In this document: positions 41,176 to 50,782 of the stretch, piece by piece
Position numbering within the stretch: position 1 is the first letter of the stretch
Layout of the letters: the number at the start of each line of letters is the position of its first letter
Source of the DNA: Vibrio tasmaniensis 1F-187
GTDB taxonomy: Bacteria; Pseudomonadota; Gammaproteobacteria; Enterobacterales; Vibrionaceae
Length of the DNA: 64,000 bases
Direction: 5' to 3'
NCBI RefSeq assembly: GCF_000272405.2
Contig: NZ_AJZM02000191.1
Coordinates: 1 to 64,000 of the forward strand
Notes under the pieces: model-generated
What the model was told of the DNA's origin: nothing
What the model saw: the letters and a program-made list of their open reading frames with translations, nothing else
Database searches by the model: none
Position numbers and translations under genes: made by a program

Positions 41176-42111
41176 ATGAACACAGAACAAGAAACACAAA
41201 CGCAAGAAACTGTCGCTCCAGCAATTGAAGCGGGAACGCTGCTCAAAAATAAACGAGAATCTCTTGGTTTAACACAAAAGCAGATCTCTGATCGCTTGAA
41301 GCTACGCGTTACGCTTATCCAGCAAATTGAAGAAAACCAATTCGAGTCAGATCAGGTTGCCACCTTTATGCGTGGTTACATTCGTTCATACGCGAAATAC
41401 GTCAATCTTGATGAAAAAGTCGTGTTGAATGCGCTTCATCATTCTGGTGATGCCCAACATCAAGAACAAGAAATGTTGAGCTTCTCTCGTAAGACTAAAA
41501 CCGAGAAGCACAACAGCCGTATTATGCTCCTTACTTGGAGCATCTTTGCTGTGATTGTGGGTATCTCCTCACTTTGGTGGTGGCAGAATCAACAGCAAGA
41601 TACCTTATCTCAATCTTTAGCCAATACTGAAAGCTCGGAAGAGCTAGTGGTAGAAGAGTCGCTTGATCCTGAGCTGACTTCACTCGAAGTGATTGAAGCA
41701 GAACAAAACGCAGAGATATCTCCTGCTACTGAAAATTCTGATGAGCTTACTGAAGTGAGTTCAGCTGAAGATTCAGTAACTCTTGACCCCGTTGAAGTCA
41801 TTGAAGAAGCACCAGAAGCAGCAGACGTTGCTTCGGTTACTGCGGAACCAGAGACTGTAGCGTCTGAAGCTGTGGTTAATGAGCTAGTGATGCAGTTCTC
41901 TGCTGATTGCTGGATCCAAGTGAAAGATGCTTCGGGCAAAACGTTATCTACCGGCATTAAAAAAGCAGGCCAGACATTAAATCTTTCTGGAACTGCACCA
42001 TATAAAGTGATTCTGGGTGCGCCTGAAGGCGTATCGATGACATTTGCAAGTGAACCTGTCGACCTTTCTGGGTATACTTCAGGCAAAGTAGCTAGAATAA
42101 CCTTACCTTAG
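41176..42111 (+). CDS. rodZ: Cytoskeletal protein RodZ
   Basis: 311 residues. N-terminal Cro-like helix-turn-helix (about 18-85, [20 protein letters not shown]), one membrane segment (about 117-136, ending SSLWWW), an acidic Glu/Ser/Thr/Val-rich periplasmic linker (about 145-230) and a C-terminal beta domain with [16 protein letters not shown]. It anchors MreB to the membrane and sets rod shape. Only 7 bases from ispG, so they are co-transcribed. Confidence 0.94.
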   Translation: MNTEQETQTQETVAPAIEAGTLLKNKRESLGLTQKQISDRLKLRVTLIQQIEENQFESDQVATFMRGYIRSYAKYVNLDEKVVLNALHHSGDAQHQEQEMLSFSRKTKTEKHNSRIMLLTWSIFAVIVGISSLWWWQNQQQDTLSQSLANTESSEELVVEESLDPELTSLEVIEAEQNAEISPATENSDELTEVSSAEDSVTLDPVEVIEEAPEAADVASVTAEPETVASEAVVNELVMQFSADCWIQVKDASGKTLSTGIKKAGQTLNLSGTAPYKVILGAPEGVSMTFASEPVDLSGYTSGKVARITLP

Positions 42112-42118
42112 AGTTAAT

Positions 42119-43240
42119 ATGCAACACGAATCTCCTATTATTCGTCGCAAATCAACCCGTATTTATGTGGGTGATGTGCCGCTCGGTGATGGTGCACCAA
42201 TTGCTGTGCAATCCATGACCAACACAAGAACAACAGATGTCGCCGCGACCGTCGCTCAAATTAGAGCTTTGGAAAAAGTGGGGGCAGATATCGTTCGCGT
42301 ATCTGTACCGACTATGGAGGCCGCTGAAGCTTTTAAGCTAATCAAGCAGCAGGTCTCTGTTCCTTTGGTTGCTGACATTCACTTCGACTACCGTATCGCT
42401 CTTAAAGTGGCAGAGTATGGGGTTGACTGTCTGCGTATCAACCCAGGTAACATCGGTAACGAAAGCCGCATTCGCTCTGTTGTGGATTGTGCTCGTGATA
42501 TGAATATCCCGATTCGTATTGGTGTTAACGGTGGTTCTCTTGAAAAAGAGATCCAAGAGAAATACACAGAGCCTACAGCAGAAGCGCTAGTTGAATCTGC
42601 AATGCGTCACGTCGATATCCTAGACCGTCTGAACTTTGATCAATTCAAAGTCAGCGTGAAGGCTTCTGATGTATTCCTAGCCGTCGGTTCTTACCGTTTG
42701 CTTGCTAAGCAGATTGACCAACCACTTCACCTAGGTATTACTGAAGCGGGTGGAGCTCGTGCGGGTTCTGTGAAATCGGCTGTAGGTTTGGGCATGTTAT
42801 TGTCTGAAGGTATCGGCGATACGCTGCGTATCTCGCTAGCAGCAGATCCAATCGAAGAGATCAAAGTTGGCTTTGATATTCTTAAATCTTTGCGCATTCG
42901 CTCACGTGGTATCAACTTCATTGCGTGTCCGAGCTGTTCTCGCCAAGAATTCGATGTTATCAACACGGTTAACGCCCTTGAAGAGCGCTTGGAAGACATA
43001 GTGACTCCAATGGATGTCTCTATCATCGGTTGTGTCGTTAACGGCCCTGGTGAAGCTGAAGTGTCTCACTTAGGCCTTGCGGGTAGTGCTCGTAAGAGTG
43101 CCTTCTACGAAGACGGTAAGCGTCAGAAAGAGCGTTTTGACAACGATGACCTTGTCGACAAGCTTGAAGCGAAGATCCGAGCAAAAGCATCGGTGCTTGA
43201 TAAAGCAAATCGCATTGATGTAGAAAACTTAGAAGATTAA
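42119..43240 (+). CDS. ispG: 4-hydroxy-3-methylbut-2-en-1-yl diphosphate synthase
   Basis: 373 residues. Penultimate step of the MEP isoprenoid pathway. The TIM-barrel part includes [19 protein letters not shown] and [11 protein letters not shown]; the [4Fe-4S] cysteines are in [13 protein letters not shown] and [11 protein letters not shown]. Follows rodZ and precedes hisS, the order seen in E. coli. Its cluster depends on the isc or related machinery. Confidence 0.97.
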   Translation: MQHESPIIRRKSTRIYVGDVPLGDGAPIAVQSMTNTRTTDVAATVAQIRALEKVGADIVRVSVPTMEAAEAFKLIKQQVSVPLVADIHFDYRIALKVAEYGVDCLRINPGNIGNESRIRSVVDCARDMNIPIRIGVNGGSLEKEIQEKYTEPTAEALVESAMRHVDILDRLNFDQFKVSVKASDVFLAVGSYRLLAKQIDQPLHLGITEAGGARAGSVKSAVGLGMLLSEGIGDTLRISLAADPIEEIKVGFDILKSLRIRSRGINFIACPSCSRQEFDVINTVNALEERLEDIVTPMDVSIIGCVVNGPGEAEVSHLGLAGSARKSAFYEDGKRQKERFDNDDLVDKLEAKIRAKASVLDKANRIDVENLED

Positions 43241-43310
43241 TACAACGCGATGGGGTGTGATTGTCTATTCGCACTAACACCTGGTCGTGAGAAATTACGG
43301 AATAAATACT

Positions 43311-44579
43311 GTGGCTAAAAATATCCAAGCAATTCGAGGCATGAACGACTGCCTACCAACTCAATCACCACTGTGGCAGAAAGTAGAAAGCGCAGTTAAA
43401 AGTGTGGTGAGTGCATACGGTTACAACGAAGTACGTATGCCTATCGTTGAAGAAACGAACCTATTTAGCCGTGCGGTTGGTGAAGAGACAGACGTTGTTT
43501 CTAAAGAAATGTACACCTTTGATGACCGTAATGGCGACAGCCTAACGCTGCGTCCAGAAGGCACAGCAGGTTGTGTACGTTCATGTATTCAAAACAGCCT
43601 TATCAACCGTGATGAGCAGCGCCTATGGTACATGGGTCCAATGTTCCGTCACGAGCGTCCTCAAAAAGGTCGTTACCGTCAATTCCACCAATGTGGTGTT
43701 GAAGTGTTTGGCCTAGACGGTCCAGACGTTGACGCAGAACTTATCATGATGACAGCACGTCTATGGCGTGAACTAGGCATCGATAAGCACGTTCGCCTCG
43801 AGTTGAACTCAATCGGTTCTCAAGAAGATCGCGTAAGCTACCGCACTGCGTTAGTGGCTTTCCTTGAGCAACACATTGATGTGCTAGATGAAGACTGCAA
43901 ACGTCGCATGCACACTAACCCTCTACGTGTACTTGATACTAAGAACCCGGATGTTCAAGCGATCTTAGGTGACGCACCTCGACTATCTGAATATTTAGGT
44001 GAAGAATCGAAGCAACATTTTGCTGGTTTGTGTGAACTTCTTGACGCTGTTGGTATCGAATACCAAGTTAATGAGCGTCTAGTACGTGGCCTAGATTACT
44101 ACAACCGCACAGTATTTGAGTGGATCACTGACAGTCTTGGTGCTCAAGGTACAGTTTGTGGCGGCGGTCGTTACGATGGTCTTGTTGAGCAACTAGGCGG
44201 CAAAGCAACCAATGCTGTTGGCTTCGCTATGGGTCTAGAGCGTCTGGTTCTTATGATGGAAACGCTAGAGCTAACAGAAGTTCGCCGTAGCGTTGACGTA
44301 TACGTGGTTGCTGCTGGCGAAGGTACTATGATCGCAGGCATGCAGTTAGCGAATCAATTACGCGATACCGTAGAAGGCGTACGCGTAATGAACCACTTCG
44401 GTGGTGGTAACTTCAAGAAGCAATTCAAGCGTGCTGACAAAGTAGGTGCTGTTGTAGCACTGGTACTTGGTGAGAACGAAGTTGCTGACAATACAGTTGT
44501 GCTAAAAGATCTGGTTGGCGGCGAGCAAGAAACCGTGTCTCAAACGGAAGTTGCAGAGAAAGTTGCTGCGCTAATCTAA
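43311..44579 (+). CDS. hisS: Histidyl-tRNA synthetase
   Basis: 422 residues from the GTG at 43311, which gives the family start [15 protein letters not shown]; a GTG at 43287 is in frame but adds residues absent in relatives. Class II enzyme. Motif 2 is [16 protein letters not shown], and the histidine-binding motifs are [15 protein letters not shown] and GGGRYDGL. The C-terminal anticodon-binding domain starts near residue 325. It leads into yfgM and bamB. Confidence 0.96.
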   Translation: MAKNIQAIRGMNDCLPTQSPLWQKVESAVKSVVSAYGYNEVRMPIVEETNLFSRAVGEETDVVSKEMYTFDDRNGDSLTLRPEGTAGCVRSCIQNSLINRDEQRLWYMGPMFRHERPQKGRYRQFHQCGVEVFGLDGPDVDAELIMMTARLWRELGIDKHVRLELNSIGSQEDRVSYRTALVAFLEQHIDVLDEDCKRRMHTNPLRVLDTKNPDVQAILGDAPRLSEYLGEESKQHFAGLCELLDAVGIEYQVNERLVRGLDYYNRTVFEWITDSLGAQGTVCGGGRYDGLVEQLGGKATNAVGFAMGLERLVLMMETLELTEVRRSVDVYVVAAGEGTMIAGMQLANQLRDTVEGVRVMNHFGGGNFKKQFKRADKVGAVVALVLGENEVADNTVVLKDLVGGEQETVSQTEVAEKVAALI

Positions 44580-44612
44580 TTAGCCATTGAGCAAACGCTC
44601 ATCATGAATATC

Positions 44613-44635
44613 AACGTCAGCACTATGCTGGCGTT
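44613..44635 (+). other. Hairpin between hisS and yfgM
   Basis: AACGTCAGC pairs with GCTGGCGTT (one G-U) around a 5-base loop; only TTT follows. It is a weak attenuator or mRNA processing site rather than a full terminator. Confidence 0.5.
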
Positions 44636-44658
44636 TAAAGAATTAAAGAGGACAGGAA

Positions 44659-45273
44659 GTGGAACTTTACGATAGCGAAGAGCAACAAGTTGAAGCCATT
44701 AAAGATTGGTGGAAAGAGAACGGTAAAGCCGTAATCTTTGGTGCAGTTATTGGTTTAGGCGGTCTATTTGGCTGGCGCTATTACCAAGATTCAGTCGTTG
44801 AAGCGCGTGAAGTAGCTTCAGAAGGCTACACCTCTGTAATTTCAGCTCTTGATGCTAAGGGCGTTGATGCTCAATCTGATATTCAAGCTTTTATCGACGC
44901 TAACAAAGACGCTGAATACTCTGTACTTGCTGCTATGCAATTAGCAAAAGCGCAAGTTCAAGCGGGTGACCTTGCAGCTGCACTTGAACAGCTTGAGTGG
45001 GCAAAATCGGCAACTAAGGATGCGGCACTTACGCCACTACTGACTTACCGTGCTGCACGTATCAAAGCTGAGCAAGGTGAATTTGACGCAGCATTGACTG
45101 ATCTTGAAGCGATGACTGACGAATCTTGGACTGGCCGTGTTGCTGAACTGCGTGGTGATATCTCACTTCGTAAAGGCGATACAGATGCGGCTTACAGTGC
45201 TTACTCTGAAGCACAACAAGCAGCTGATGCGAGCCAAACGCTTCAAATCAAACTTGACGACCTAGCTAAATAA
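44659..45273 (+). CDS. yfgM: Ancillary SecYEG translocon subunit YfgM
   Basis: 204 residues, GTG start with GAGGA 6 bases upstream. A short cytoplasmic part with EEQQVEAIKDWWKENGKA is followed by one membrane segment (about 26-43) and a periplasmic TPR-like region rich in alanine (AAMQLAKAQVQAGDLAAALE). The family associates with SecYEG and PpiD and links to periplasmic chaperones. It precedes bamB by 10 bases. Confidence 0.93.
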   Translation: MELYDSEEQQVEAIKDWWKENGKAVIFGAVIGLGGLFGWRYYQDSVVEAREVASEGYTSVISALDAKGVDAQSDIQAFIDANKDAEYSVLAAMQLAKAQVQAGDLAAALEQLEWAKSATKDAALTPLLTYRAARIKAEQGEFDAALTDLEAMTDESWTGRVAELRGDISLRKGDTDAAYSAYSEAQQAADASQTLQIKLDDLAK

Positions 45274-45283
45274 GGCGCTTTGA

Positions 45284-46444
45284 ATGAAGAAGATGTTTCC
45301 AAAAGCGGCGTTGTGTGCGATTGCTCTTGGCCTATTGGCTGGCTGTGCGGGTGAAGAAGACACCGTAATCATGGCGCCAGTACCAACAGTAAATAGCGAG
45401 TTCACTCCTAGCCAGGAATGGTCTACGTCGGTTGGTGATGGTGTTGGCCACTACTTTTCAAAACTAACGCCAGAATTGGCTTACGACAAAGTGTTTGTTG
45501 CGAGCCGTGAAGGTATGGTTAAAGCGCTTGACCCTGAAACAGGTAAAGAGCTGTGGAAAGTCGATCTTGAGAAAGAAGTACTGGCTCGTTTATCGGGTGG
45601 CTTAACGGCGGCTTACGGCAAAGTATTTGTTGGTTCTGAAAATGGCGAAGTGATCGCGATGGATGAATCAACCGGTGAAGAGCTGTGGCGTGTATCAGTG
45701 AATGGTGAGGTGCTTGCATCCCCAGCAACTGAAAGCAACATGGTTATTGTTCATACCAGTCGCGGTATGTTGATCGCGTTAGATCAAGAAAGCGGCGAAC
45801 AAAAATGGACGATTAGCACTGAAGTTCCAAGCCTAACACTTCGTGGCGATAGCTCGCCTGTTGCGGTTTCTGGTGGTGTATTCTGGGGGACTGCAAATGG
45901 TCGTTTAGCAGCCGCTATTGTTGACCGTGGTCAGCTTATTTGGCAACAGCCAGTAGGCACACCAAAAGGTGCAACGGAAATAGATCGCTTAGTTGATGTT
46001 GATGCATCACCGATTGTTCTTGGCGGAACCCTGTATACAGTAGGTATCAATGGTCAGCTAATCGCTATCGATCTTCGTTCTGGTAAGCCAATTTGGAAGC
46101 GTAACTACTCGTCAGCGATTGACTTAGCGAGTGATGGTAGCCGTTTGTTTGTCGTTACCGACAAAGATCATGTAGTTGCGGTTGATGCGCGTAGTGGTAC
46201 TGAACTTTGGAGCACTCCATTGTTAGAAAACCGCTTACTGACAGCACCTGCTATTATTAATGGTTATGTAGTTGTGGGTGATACAGAAGGTTATCTGCAC
46301 TGGTTAGATCGTTCATCGGGTGAGTTTGTTGCTCAACAACTCGTCGATGATAGCGGCTTTGCAGTTGCGCCAATTGAAATGCCTGAAGGTTACTTAGTGA
46401 CGACTCGCAATGGCGATGTAAAGAAACTAACGATTAGCCAATAA
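45284..46444 (+). CDS. bamB: Outer membrane assembly lipoprotein BamB
   Basis: 386 residues. The lipobox LLAGC puts the lipidated cysteine at 21. The mature part is an eight-bladed propeller of PQQ-like repeats, seen as recurring phrases such as ALDPETGKELWKVDL, AMDESTGEELWRVSV and AIDLRSGKPIWKRNY. It binds BamA and helps fold outer-membrane barrels. Downstream of yfgM and followed by a terminator. Confidence 0.97.
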   Translation: MKKMFPKAALCAIALGLLAGCAGEEDTVIMAPVPTVNSEFTPSQEWSTSVGDGVGHYFSKLTPELAYDKVFVASREGMVKALDPETGKELWKVDLEKEVLARLSGGLTAAYGKVFVGSENGEVIAMDESTGEELWRVSVNGEVLASPATESNMVIVHTSRGMLIALDQESGEQKWTISTEVPSLTLRGDSSPVAVSGGVFWGTANGRLAAAIVDRGQLIWQQPVGTPKGATEIDRLVDVDASPIVLGGTLYTVGINGQLIAIDLRSGKPIWKRNYSSAIDLASDGSRLFVVTDKDHVVAVDARSGTELWSTPLLENRLLTAPAIINGYVVVGDTEGYLHWLDRSSGEFVAQQLVDDSGFAVAPIEMPEGYLVTTRNGDVKKLTISQ

Positions 46445-46465
46445 AAGCGTGATACAATTCACAGT

Positions 46466-46502
46466 CGGCTCCTGGTTGGTAACAGCTAGGAGCCGTTTTG
46501 TT
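46466..46502 (+). terminator. Terminator of the hisS-yfgM-bamB genes
   Basis: CGGCTCCT (46466-46473) and AGGAGCCG (46488-46495) form an 8-bp stem with a 14-base loop, followed by TTTTGTTGTT. Confidence 0.82.
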
Positions 46503-46602
46503 GTTATGAATTAATAAACCGTGTGGTTATAGGTAAGAGTTTAAACTTGCGATCAAGTGCTTACCTATAACTACATTTAGAGAAGAAATTGTAGAGGTTG
46601 TT

Positions 46603-48084
46603 ATGGTACCTGTTGTTGCTCTAGTAGGGCGTCCGAATGTAGGTAAATCTACGTTATTTAACCGATTGACTCGAACTCGTGATGCATTGGTTGCGGATTT
46701 CCCTGGCTTAACGCGTGACCGTAAATACGGTCATGCTCATTTTAGCGAGCATGACTTTATTGTTATTGACACTGGTGGTATCGACGGTACCGAAGAAGGT
46801 GTTGAAACTAAAATGGCTGAACAGTCGCTAGCGGCGATTGATGAAGCTGATGTCGTTCTATTTATGGTAGATGGCCGTGCGGGTCTAACACCTTCAGATG
46901 TGGCTATTGCTAAGCACCTTCGTCAACTAGAAAAGCCTTCAATGCTAGTAGTAAACAAGGTTGATGGTATCGACCCTGATGCTGCAAGTGCTGATTTCTG
47001 GCAACTAGGTGTAGAAGACATGTACCAAATCGCTGCAGCGCACGGTCGTGGCGTAACAGCGTTGATTGATCTTGCTCTTAACCCGTTCGCAGAAGCGTTA
47101 AAAGCTGAGAATGGTGAAGTAAGCGATTTAACTGAGTTTGAAGACGAAGAAGAAGAGCAAGTTGATTTCACTGAAGAAGAAGCTGAAGAAGAATTCAAGC
47201 GCCTTCAAGATCAACCAATTAAGCTAGCGATCATTGGCCGTCCTAACGTTGGTAAATCAACACTAACTAACCGTATTCTTGGTGAAGAACGTGTTGTTGT
47301 TTACGATATGCCAGGCACAACTCGTGACTCTATCTACATTCCAATGCAGCGTGATGAGCGTGAATACGTTCTGATTGATACTGCTGGTGTTCGTCGTCGT
47401 AAAAATATCAACGAAACAGTAGAGAAGTTCTCAGTGGTTAAAACACTGAAAGCAATTGAAGATGCTAACGTTGTATTGCTACTTATTGATGCTCGAGACA
47501 ACATCTCTGATCAAGATTTAAGCTTGTTAGGCTTTGCGTTGAATGCTGGTCGTTCAATTGTTATTGCAGTAAACAAGTGGGATGGTCTAGACAGTGATGT
47601 TAAAGATCGCGTTAAGAAAGAACTAGACCGTCGTTTAGGTTTCGTTGATTTCGCACGTATTCACTTTATCTCTGCACTTCACGGTACAGGTGTTGGTCAC
47701 TTGTTTGAATCTGTTCAAGAAGCTTACAAGTCAGCAACGACTCGTGTTGGTACTTCTGTGCTAACTCGTATCATGAAGATGGCGACTGATGATCACCAAC
47801 CGCCTATGGTTCGTGGCCGTCGTGTTAAATTGAAATACGCACACGCAGGTGGCTACAACCCACCGATTATCGTTATCCACGGTAACCAAGTACGTAACTT
47901 GCCAGATTCATACAAACGATTCTTGATGAACTACTACCGTCGTTCATTAGAGATTATGGGTACACCTATTCGCATTCAATTCCAGAACAGCGAGAACCCA
48001 TTTGAAGCTAAGACAACCAAGCTGACAATTTCTCAAGAACGTAAACGTAAGCGTATGATGAGCATGGTTAAAGGTCGTAAGTAA
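46603..48084 (+). CDS. der: Ribosome biogenesis GTPase Der
   Basis: 493 residues. Two GTPase domains in tandem, each with GRPNVGKST (at about 8-16 and 212-220) and with NKVD and NKWD base-recognition motifs. They are joined by an acidic linker ([18 protein letters not shown]). A C-terminal KH-like domain follows. It is needed for 50S subunit maturation. AGAGG lies 6 bases before the ATG. Confidence 0.97.
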   Translation: MVPVVALVGRPNVGKSTLFNRLTRTRDALVADFPGLTRDRKYGHAHFSEHDFIVIDTGGIDGTEEGVETKMAEQSLAAIDEADVVLFMVDGRAGLTPSDVAIAKHLRQLEKPSMLVVNKVDGIDPDAASADFWQLGVEDMYQIAAAHGRGVTALIDLALNPFAEALKAENGEVSDLTEFEDEEEEQVDFTEEEAEEEFKRLQDQPIKLAIIGRPNVGKSTLTNRILGEERVVVYDMPGTTRDSIYIPMQRDEREYVLIDTAGVRRRKNINETVEKFSVVKTLKAIEDANVVLLLIDARDNISDQDLSLLGFALNAGRSIVIAVNKWDGLDSDVKDRVKKELDRRLGFVDFARIHFISALHGTGVGHLFESVQEAYKSATTRVGTSVLTRIMKMATDDHQPPMVRGRRVKLKYAHAGGYNPPIIVIHGNQVRNLPDSYKRFLMNYYRRSLEIMGTPIRIQFQNSENPFEAKTTKLTISQERKRKRMMSMVKGRK

Positions 48085-48102
48085 ACCTTTCCAATAGATT
48101 TG

Positions 48103-48130
48103 ATACCCGAGCCTGTCTCGGGTATTTTTT
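48103..48130 (+). terminator. Terminator of der
   Basis: ATACCCGAG and CTCGGGTAT form a 9-bp stem with loop CCTGT, followed by T6. Confidence 0.92.
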
Positions 48131-48217
48131 TAAGCAAAATTCACGTTAAGCCATAACCTCATATCTCCATATCGTGATGGGTTAACGAATTAGGCTCAAT
48201 TTCAAAAGAAGAACGAT

Positions 48218-49138
48218 ATGACCACTAGCGATTCAATGACACTAGCGACATCCATGAAACCAATAATAGTTATCACACCAACCATTACTCAATTTTGTCA
48301 TCAGGCTTGGCAGATCAAAGCAAAGGCGTTGTACGTTGAAAACGATGACAGCAAAACCTACCTGATCACCGACGTGACACCTTTCCACCCAGTAAGTCAT
48401 ATTTGGCCAGACCACCCTGCAGACCGAGGTTTTGTCAGCCTAAATGGTGAACAGTATATTGTTGAAGACTGTCTTGTTGGTGCAGTAGAACAATCTACTG
48501 GTAAACTTCATATCGCAGCAGATATTCCTGTTAAGCGTGATACGGAAGGGTGGGCGTTTGTGGTTGTCCACCAGCTCCCCGCATCTGCTTCTAGGATTAA
48601 GGTTAGCGACGAAGTCCTGTTGACGGTTGATCAAGAGTACCAAGCAAGCCTTAGCCGCGGTCACAGTGCTGGCCACATCGCTTTTTTAGCGCTGAATAAA
48701 GTATTGGCTGAGAGTTATTGGCGTAAAGATGCAGACCGAAAAGATCCACTCGGCAGCTACGACTTCAATAGCTACGCTCAAGTCACCAGCTTTGTGACGC
48801 CAGAATTATGTACAGACAAGTATCGTTTAGGCAAAACCCTGAAGAAGCGCGGTTTGAACGTTGCAGACATGCTAACCAATCTTGATGGTATCGAAGCCGA
48901 TATCAATCAGATGATTAAAGGTTGGCTCGCAGACTCGACGCCAGTAACAATGAGACTGGAAGGTGAGGCATTAACAGACTCTCGCTATTGGGAATGGCAG
49001 TTGGATAGCGACACTTTAGTGTCTATCCCGTGTGGTGGTACTCACATTGAGAATACGTCAGAGCTTAAGTCTTTATCGGTTAAGTTAACCCAGTTAGATG
49101 ACCAGCATATTGAAATGCTGACGCATGTAATGCGATGA
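48218..49138 (+). CDS. Alanyl-tRNA editing (AlaX-like) protein
   Basis: 306 residues. The zinc-binding editing motifs of the alanyl-tRNA synthetase family are present: HSAGH (in SRGHSAGHIAFLALNKVL, near 148) and the C-terminal PCGGTHIENTSEL (near 272). Such stand-alone proteins hydrolyse tRNA(Ala) wrongly charged with Ser or Gly. The N-terminal 140 residues contain FHPVSHIWPDHPADRG, like the beta-barrel part that precedes the editing core. No catalytic aminoacylation domain is present. Substrate choice is not readable; the ribosome site is weak. Confidence 0.78.
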   Translation: MTTSDSMTLATSMKPIIVITPTITQFCHQAWQIKAKALYVENDDSKTYLITDVTPFHPVSHIWPDHPADRGFVSLNGEQYIVEDCLVGAVEQSTGKLHIAADIPVKRDTEGWAFVVVHQLPASASRIKVSDEVLLTVDQEYQASLSRGHSAGHIAFLALNKVLAESYWRKDADRKDPLGSYDFNSYAQVTSFVTPELCTDKYRLGKTLKKRGLNVADMLTNLDGIEADINQMIKGWLADSTPVTMRLEGEALTDSRYWEWQLDSDTLVSIPCGGTHIENTSELKSLSVKLTQLDDQHIEMLTHVMR

Positions 49139-49427
49139 TTTAGACTACAGATCGAAATAGCTTGTGCTGTTTGTTTTGTTTTTATATGTAACTTTTAATA
49201 TAAATGACCATTTAAAATTGAAATGCAGCACATGTAACTTATGCTTTCGGTGTATGGTGATATAAATATTCTTTTTGGGGTAGATCGCTGATCAAAATAG
49301 ATAAAGCGAAAGATCAACCTATGATCTTCGGTGGTGTGTTGTGGTAATTTAGTGTGTTAATATTGACCAGTATATAGGCTTGCATAAGAACAAGCTGTTC
49401 CCACCATATAATTGAAAGCTTTAGTGA

Positions 49428-50423
49428 ATGAAACAACAATTTTTATTAGAAGGTCACCGAGCAGTAAACAGTTTGCTTCGAAAGCTTGCCCTTGGGTTGG
49501 ATCGCAAAGAATTAAATCGTAAGATCATTCAACTCACCGAGCAGATTTTTGGTCAAAGGATGGCCTCTATCCTATTGCTAAACCCCGAATCGAATACATT
49601 ACATTTAGAATATGCTCCAAACTTGCCTGATTTTTATAACCAGCAGATAGAAGGGGTGGGGGTTGGTGCCGGAATTGGTTCTTGTGGCGAAGCGGCGGCA
49701 CTTAAGAAAGCTGTCATGGTCTCCAATATTAATGCACACCCGAATTGGACTCCTTTCTTAGCCTTAACCAATCAGGCCAATCTTCATGCATGTTGGTCAG
49801 TGCCAATCATCTCTTCACATGGTCACGTATTAGGTACCTTCGCAATTTACAGTCAGTACATCTCTGAACCTCATGAGTTTGAACTTGAGATCTTAGAGTT
49901 ATTGGCTTCTCTGTATTCAGTCGCGCTTGAGAAGTATGAGTTAGAGAATCAACTCAACTTTTTTGCCAATCGGGACTCCCTAACACACAGTTTGAATCGC
50001 CGAGCATTGCTGAGAGAAGCCGAGCAGGTGTTAACTAACCGCTGTTTTACTGAAAAAGTGATGGCATGCCTGTTTGTTGATGTCGATAAATTTAAGTCAA
50101 TAAACGATACGTTTGGCCACAGCTTTGGTGATGATGTGTTGTTAGCCGTTGCAAAAGTGCTTGATGAGGCAACGACTGCCTGTGCCAAGATAGGGCGCTA
50201 TGGGGGCGATGAGTTTGTCGTGTTCTCTTGCTTCGATGATCAAGAAAGTGTGCTGAACTTTTATCTAAGCTTAGAAAGAACCTTGGAACAAGCGCTCTAT
50301 ATCGATGGCACTCAGTTTTCTGTCAGCGTTGGACTTTCTTATGATAAAGATCCTGAGTCATTGGAAGGCTTGATCGCACAAGCTGATAAGAACATGTACC
50401 AAATCAAGCAAGCTAAGTCTTAG
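49428..50423 (+). CDS. Diguanylate cyclase with N-terminal GAF domain
   Basis: 331 residues. A GAF sensor spans about 20-165 (GIGSCGEAAALKKAVMVSNI, HACWSVPIISSHGHVLGTFA). The GGDEF domain follows, with the active motif intact at 259-263 (GRYGGDEFVVFS) and the metal site in FVDVDKFKSINDTFGHSFGD. The inhibitory RxxD site that usually precedes GGDEF is absent (Thr..Ala there), so product feedback is unlikely. No membrane segment is seen, so it is probably cytosolic. The GAF ligand is unknown. Confidence 0.92.
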   Translation: MKQQFLLEGHRAVNSLLRKLALGLDRKELNRKIIQLTEQIFGQRMASILLLNPESNTLHLEYAPNLPDFYNQQIEGVGVGAGIGSCGEAAALKKAVMVSNINAHPNWTPFLALTNQANLHACWSVPIISSHGHVLGTFAIYSQYISEPHEFELEILELLASLYSVALEKYELENQLNFFANRDSLTHSLNRRALLREAEQVLTNRCFTEKVMACLFVDVDKFKSINDTFGHSFGDDVLLAVAKVLDEATTACAKIGRYGGDEFVVFSCFDDQESVLNFYLSLERTLEQALYIDGTQFSVSVGLSYDKDPESLEGLIAQADKNMYQIKQAKS

Positions 50424-50465
50424 CAGTAGTAGATTGTAAAAAAAGTAGTGAATTAGGAAATGCTA

Positions 50466-50693
50466 ATGAGTGAAAATATCTGCCCTAAGTGCCAATCAGA
50501 GCTAGGTTGGGATGGAAAGTATCACTGTGAAAGTTGTCAGGCACACTTTACTAAGGTTGGGTTTTGCCCTGAGTGCAGCAGCCAACTTGAGAAGCTTCAA
50601 GCCTGTGGTGCAGCGAGCTATTTTTGTAATGGTGAGTGTAATGAGCTTAAATCTAAATCGAGAGTAAAGTTCGTATTTCAGCCTGCTGAATAG
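50466..50693 (+). CDS. yfgJ: YfgJ-like double zinc-ribbon protein
   Basis: 75 residues from the ATG at 50466, preferred over 50460 because AGGA then lies 7 bases ahead. Two zinc ribbons are visible: CPKCQSELGWDGKYHCESC and CPECSSQLEKLQACGAASYFC. The pattern LQACGAASYFCNGECNELKSKSRVKFVF parallels E. coli YfgJ, which also lies between der and xseA. Function unknown. Confidence 0.88.
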   Translation: MSENICPKCQSELGWDGKYHCESCQAHFTKVGFCPECSSQLEKLQACGAASYFCNGECNELKSKSRVKFVFQPAE

Positions 50694-50738
50694 ACTTAAG
50701 CCGAATCGCTTAAACGACTATCTGTAATGTTATATCAG

Positions 50739-50769
50739 AGACTCAATACCAAAGTGTTGGGTCTTTTTT
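50739..50769 (+). terminator. Terminator of yfgJ
   Basis: An 11-bp stem (50739-50749 with 50754-50764, two G-U pairs in the plus-strand RNA) with loop CAAA runs into T6. Confidence 0.82.
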
Positions 50770-50782
50770 GTATCTAATGAAC

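Noticed and set aside
41610..42086. A 158-codon open frame antisense to rodZ
   Set aside because: It mirrors the acidic, low-complexity RodZ linker (runs of Ser), so it is a compositional shadow.
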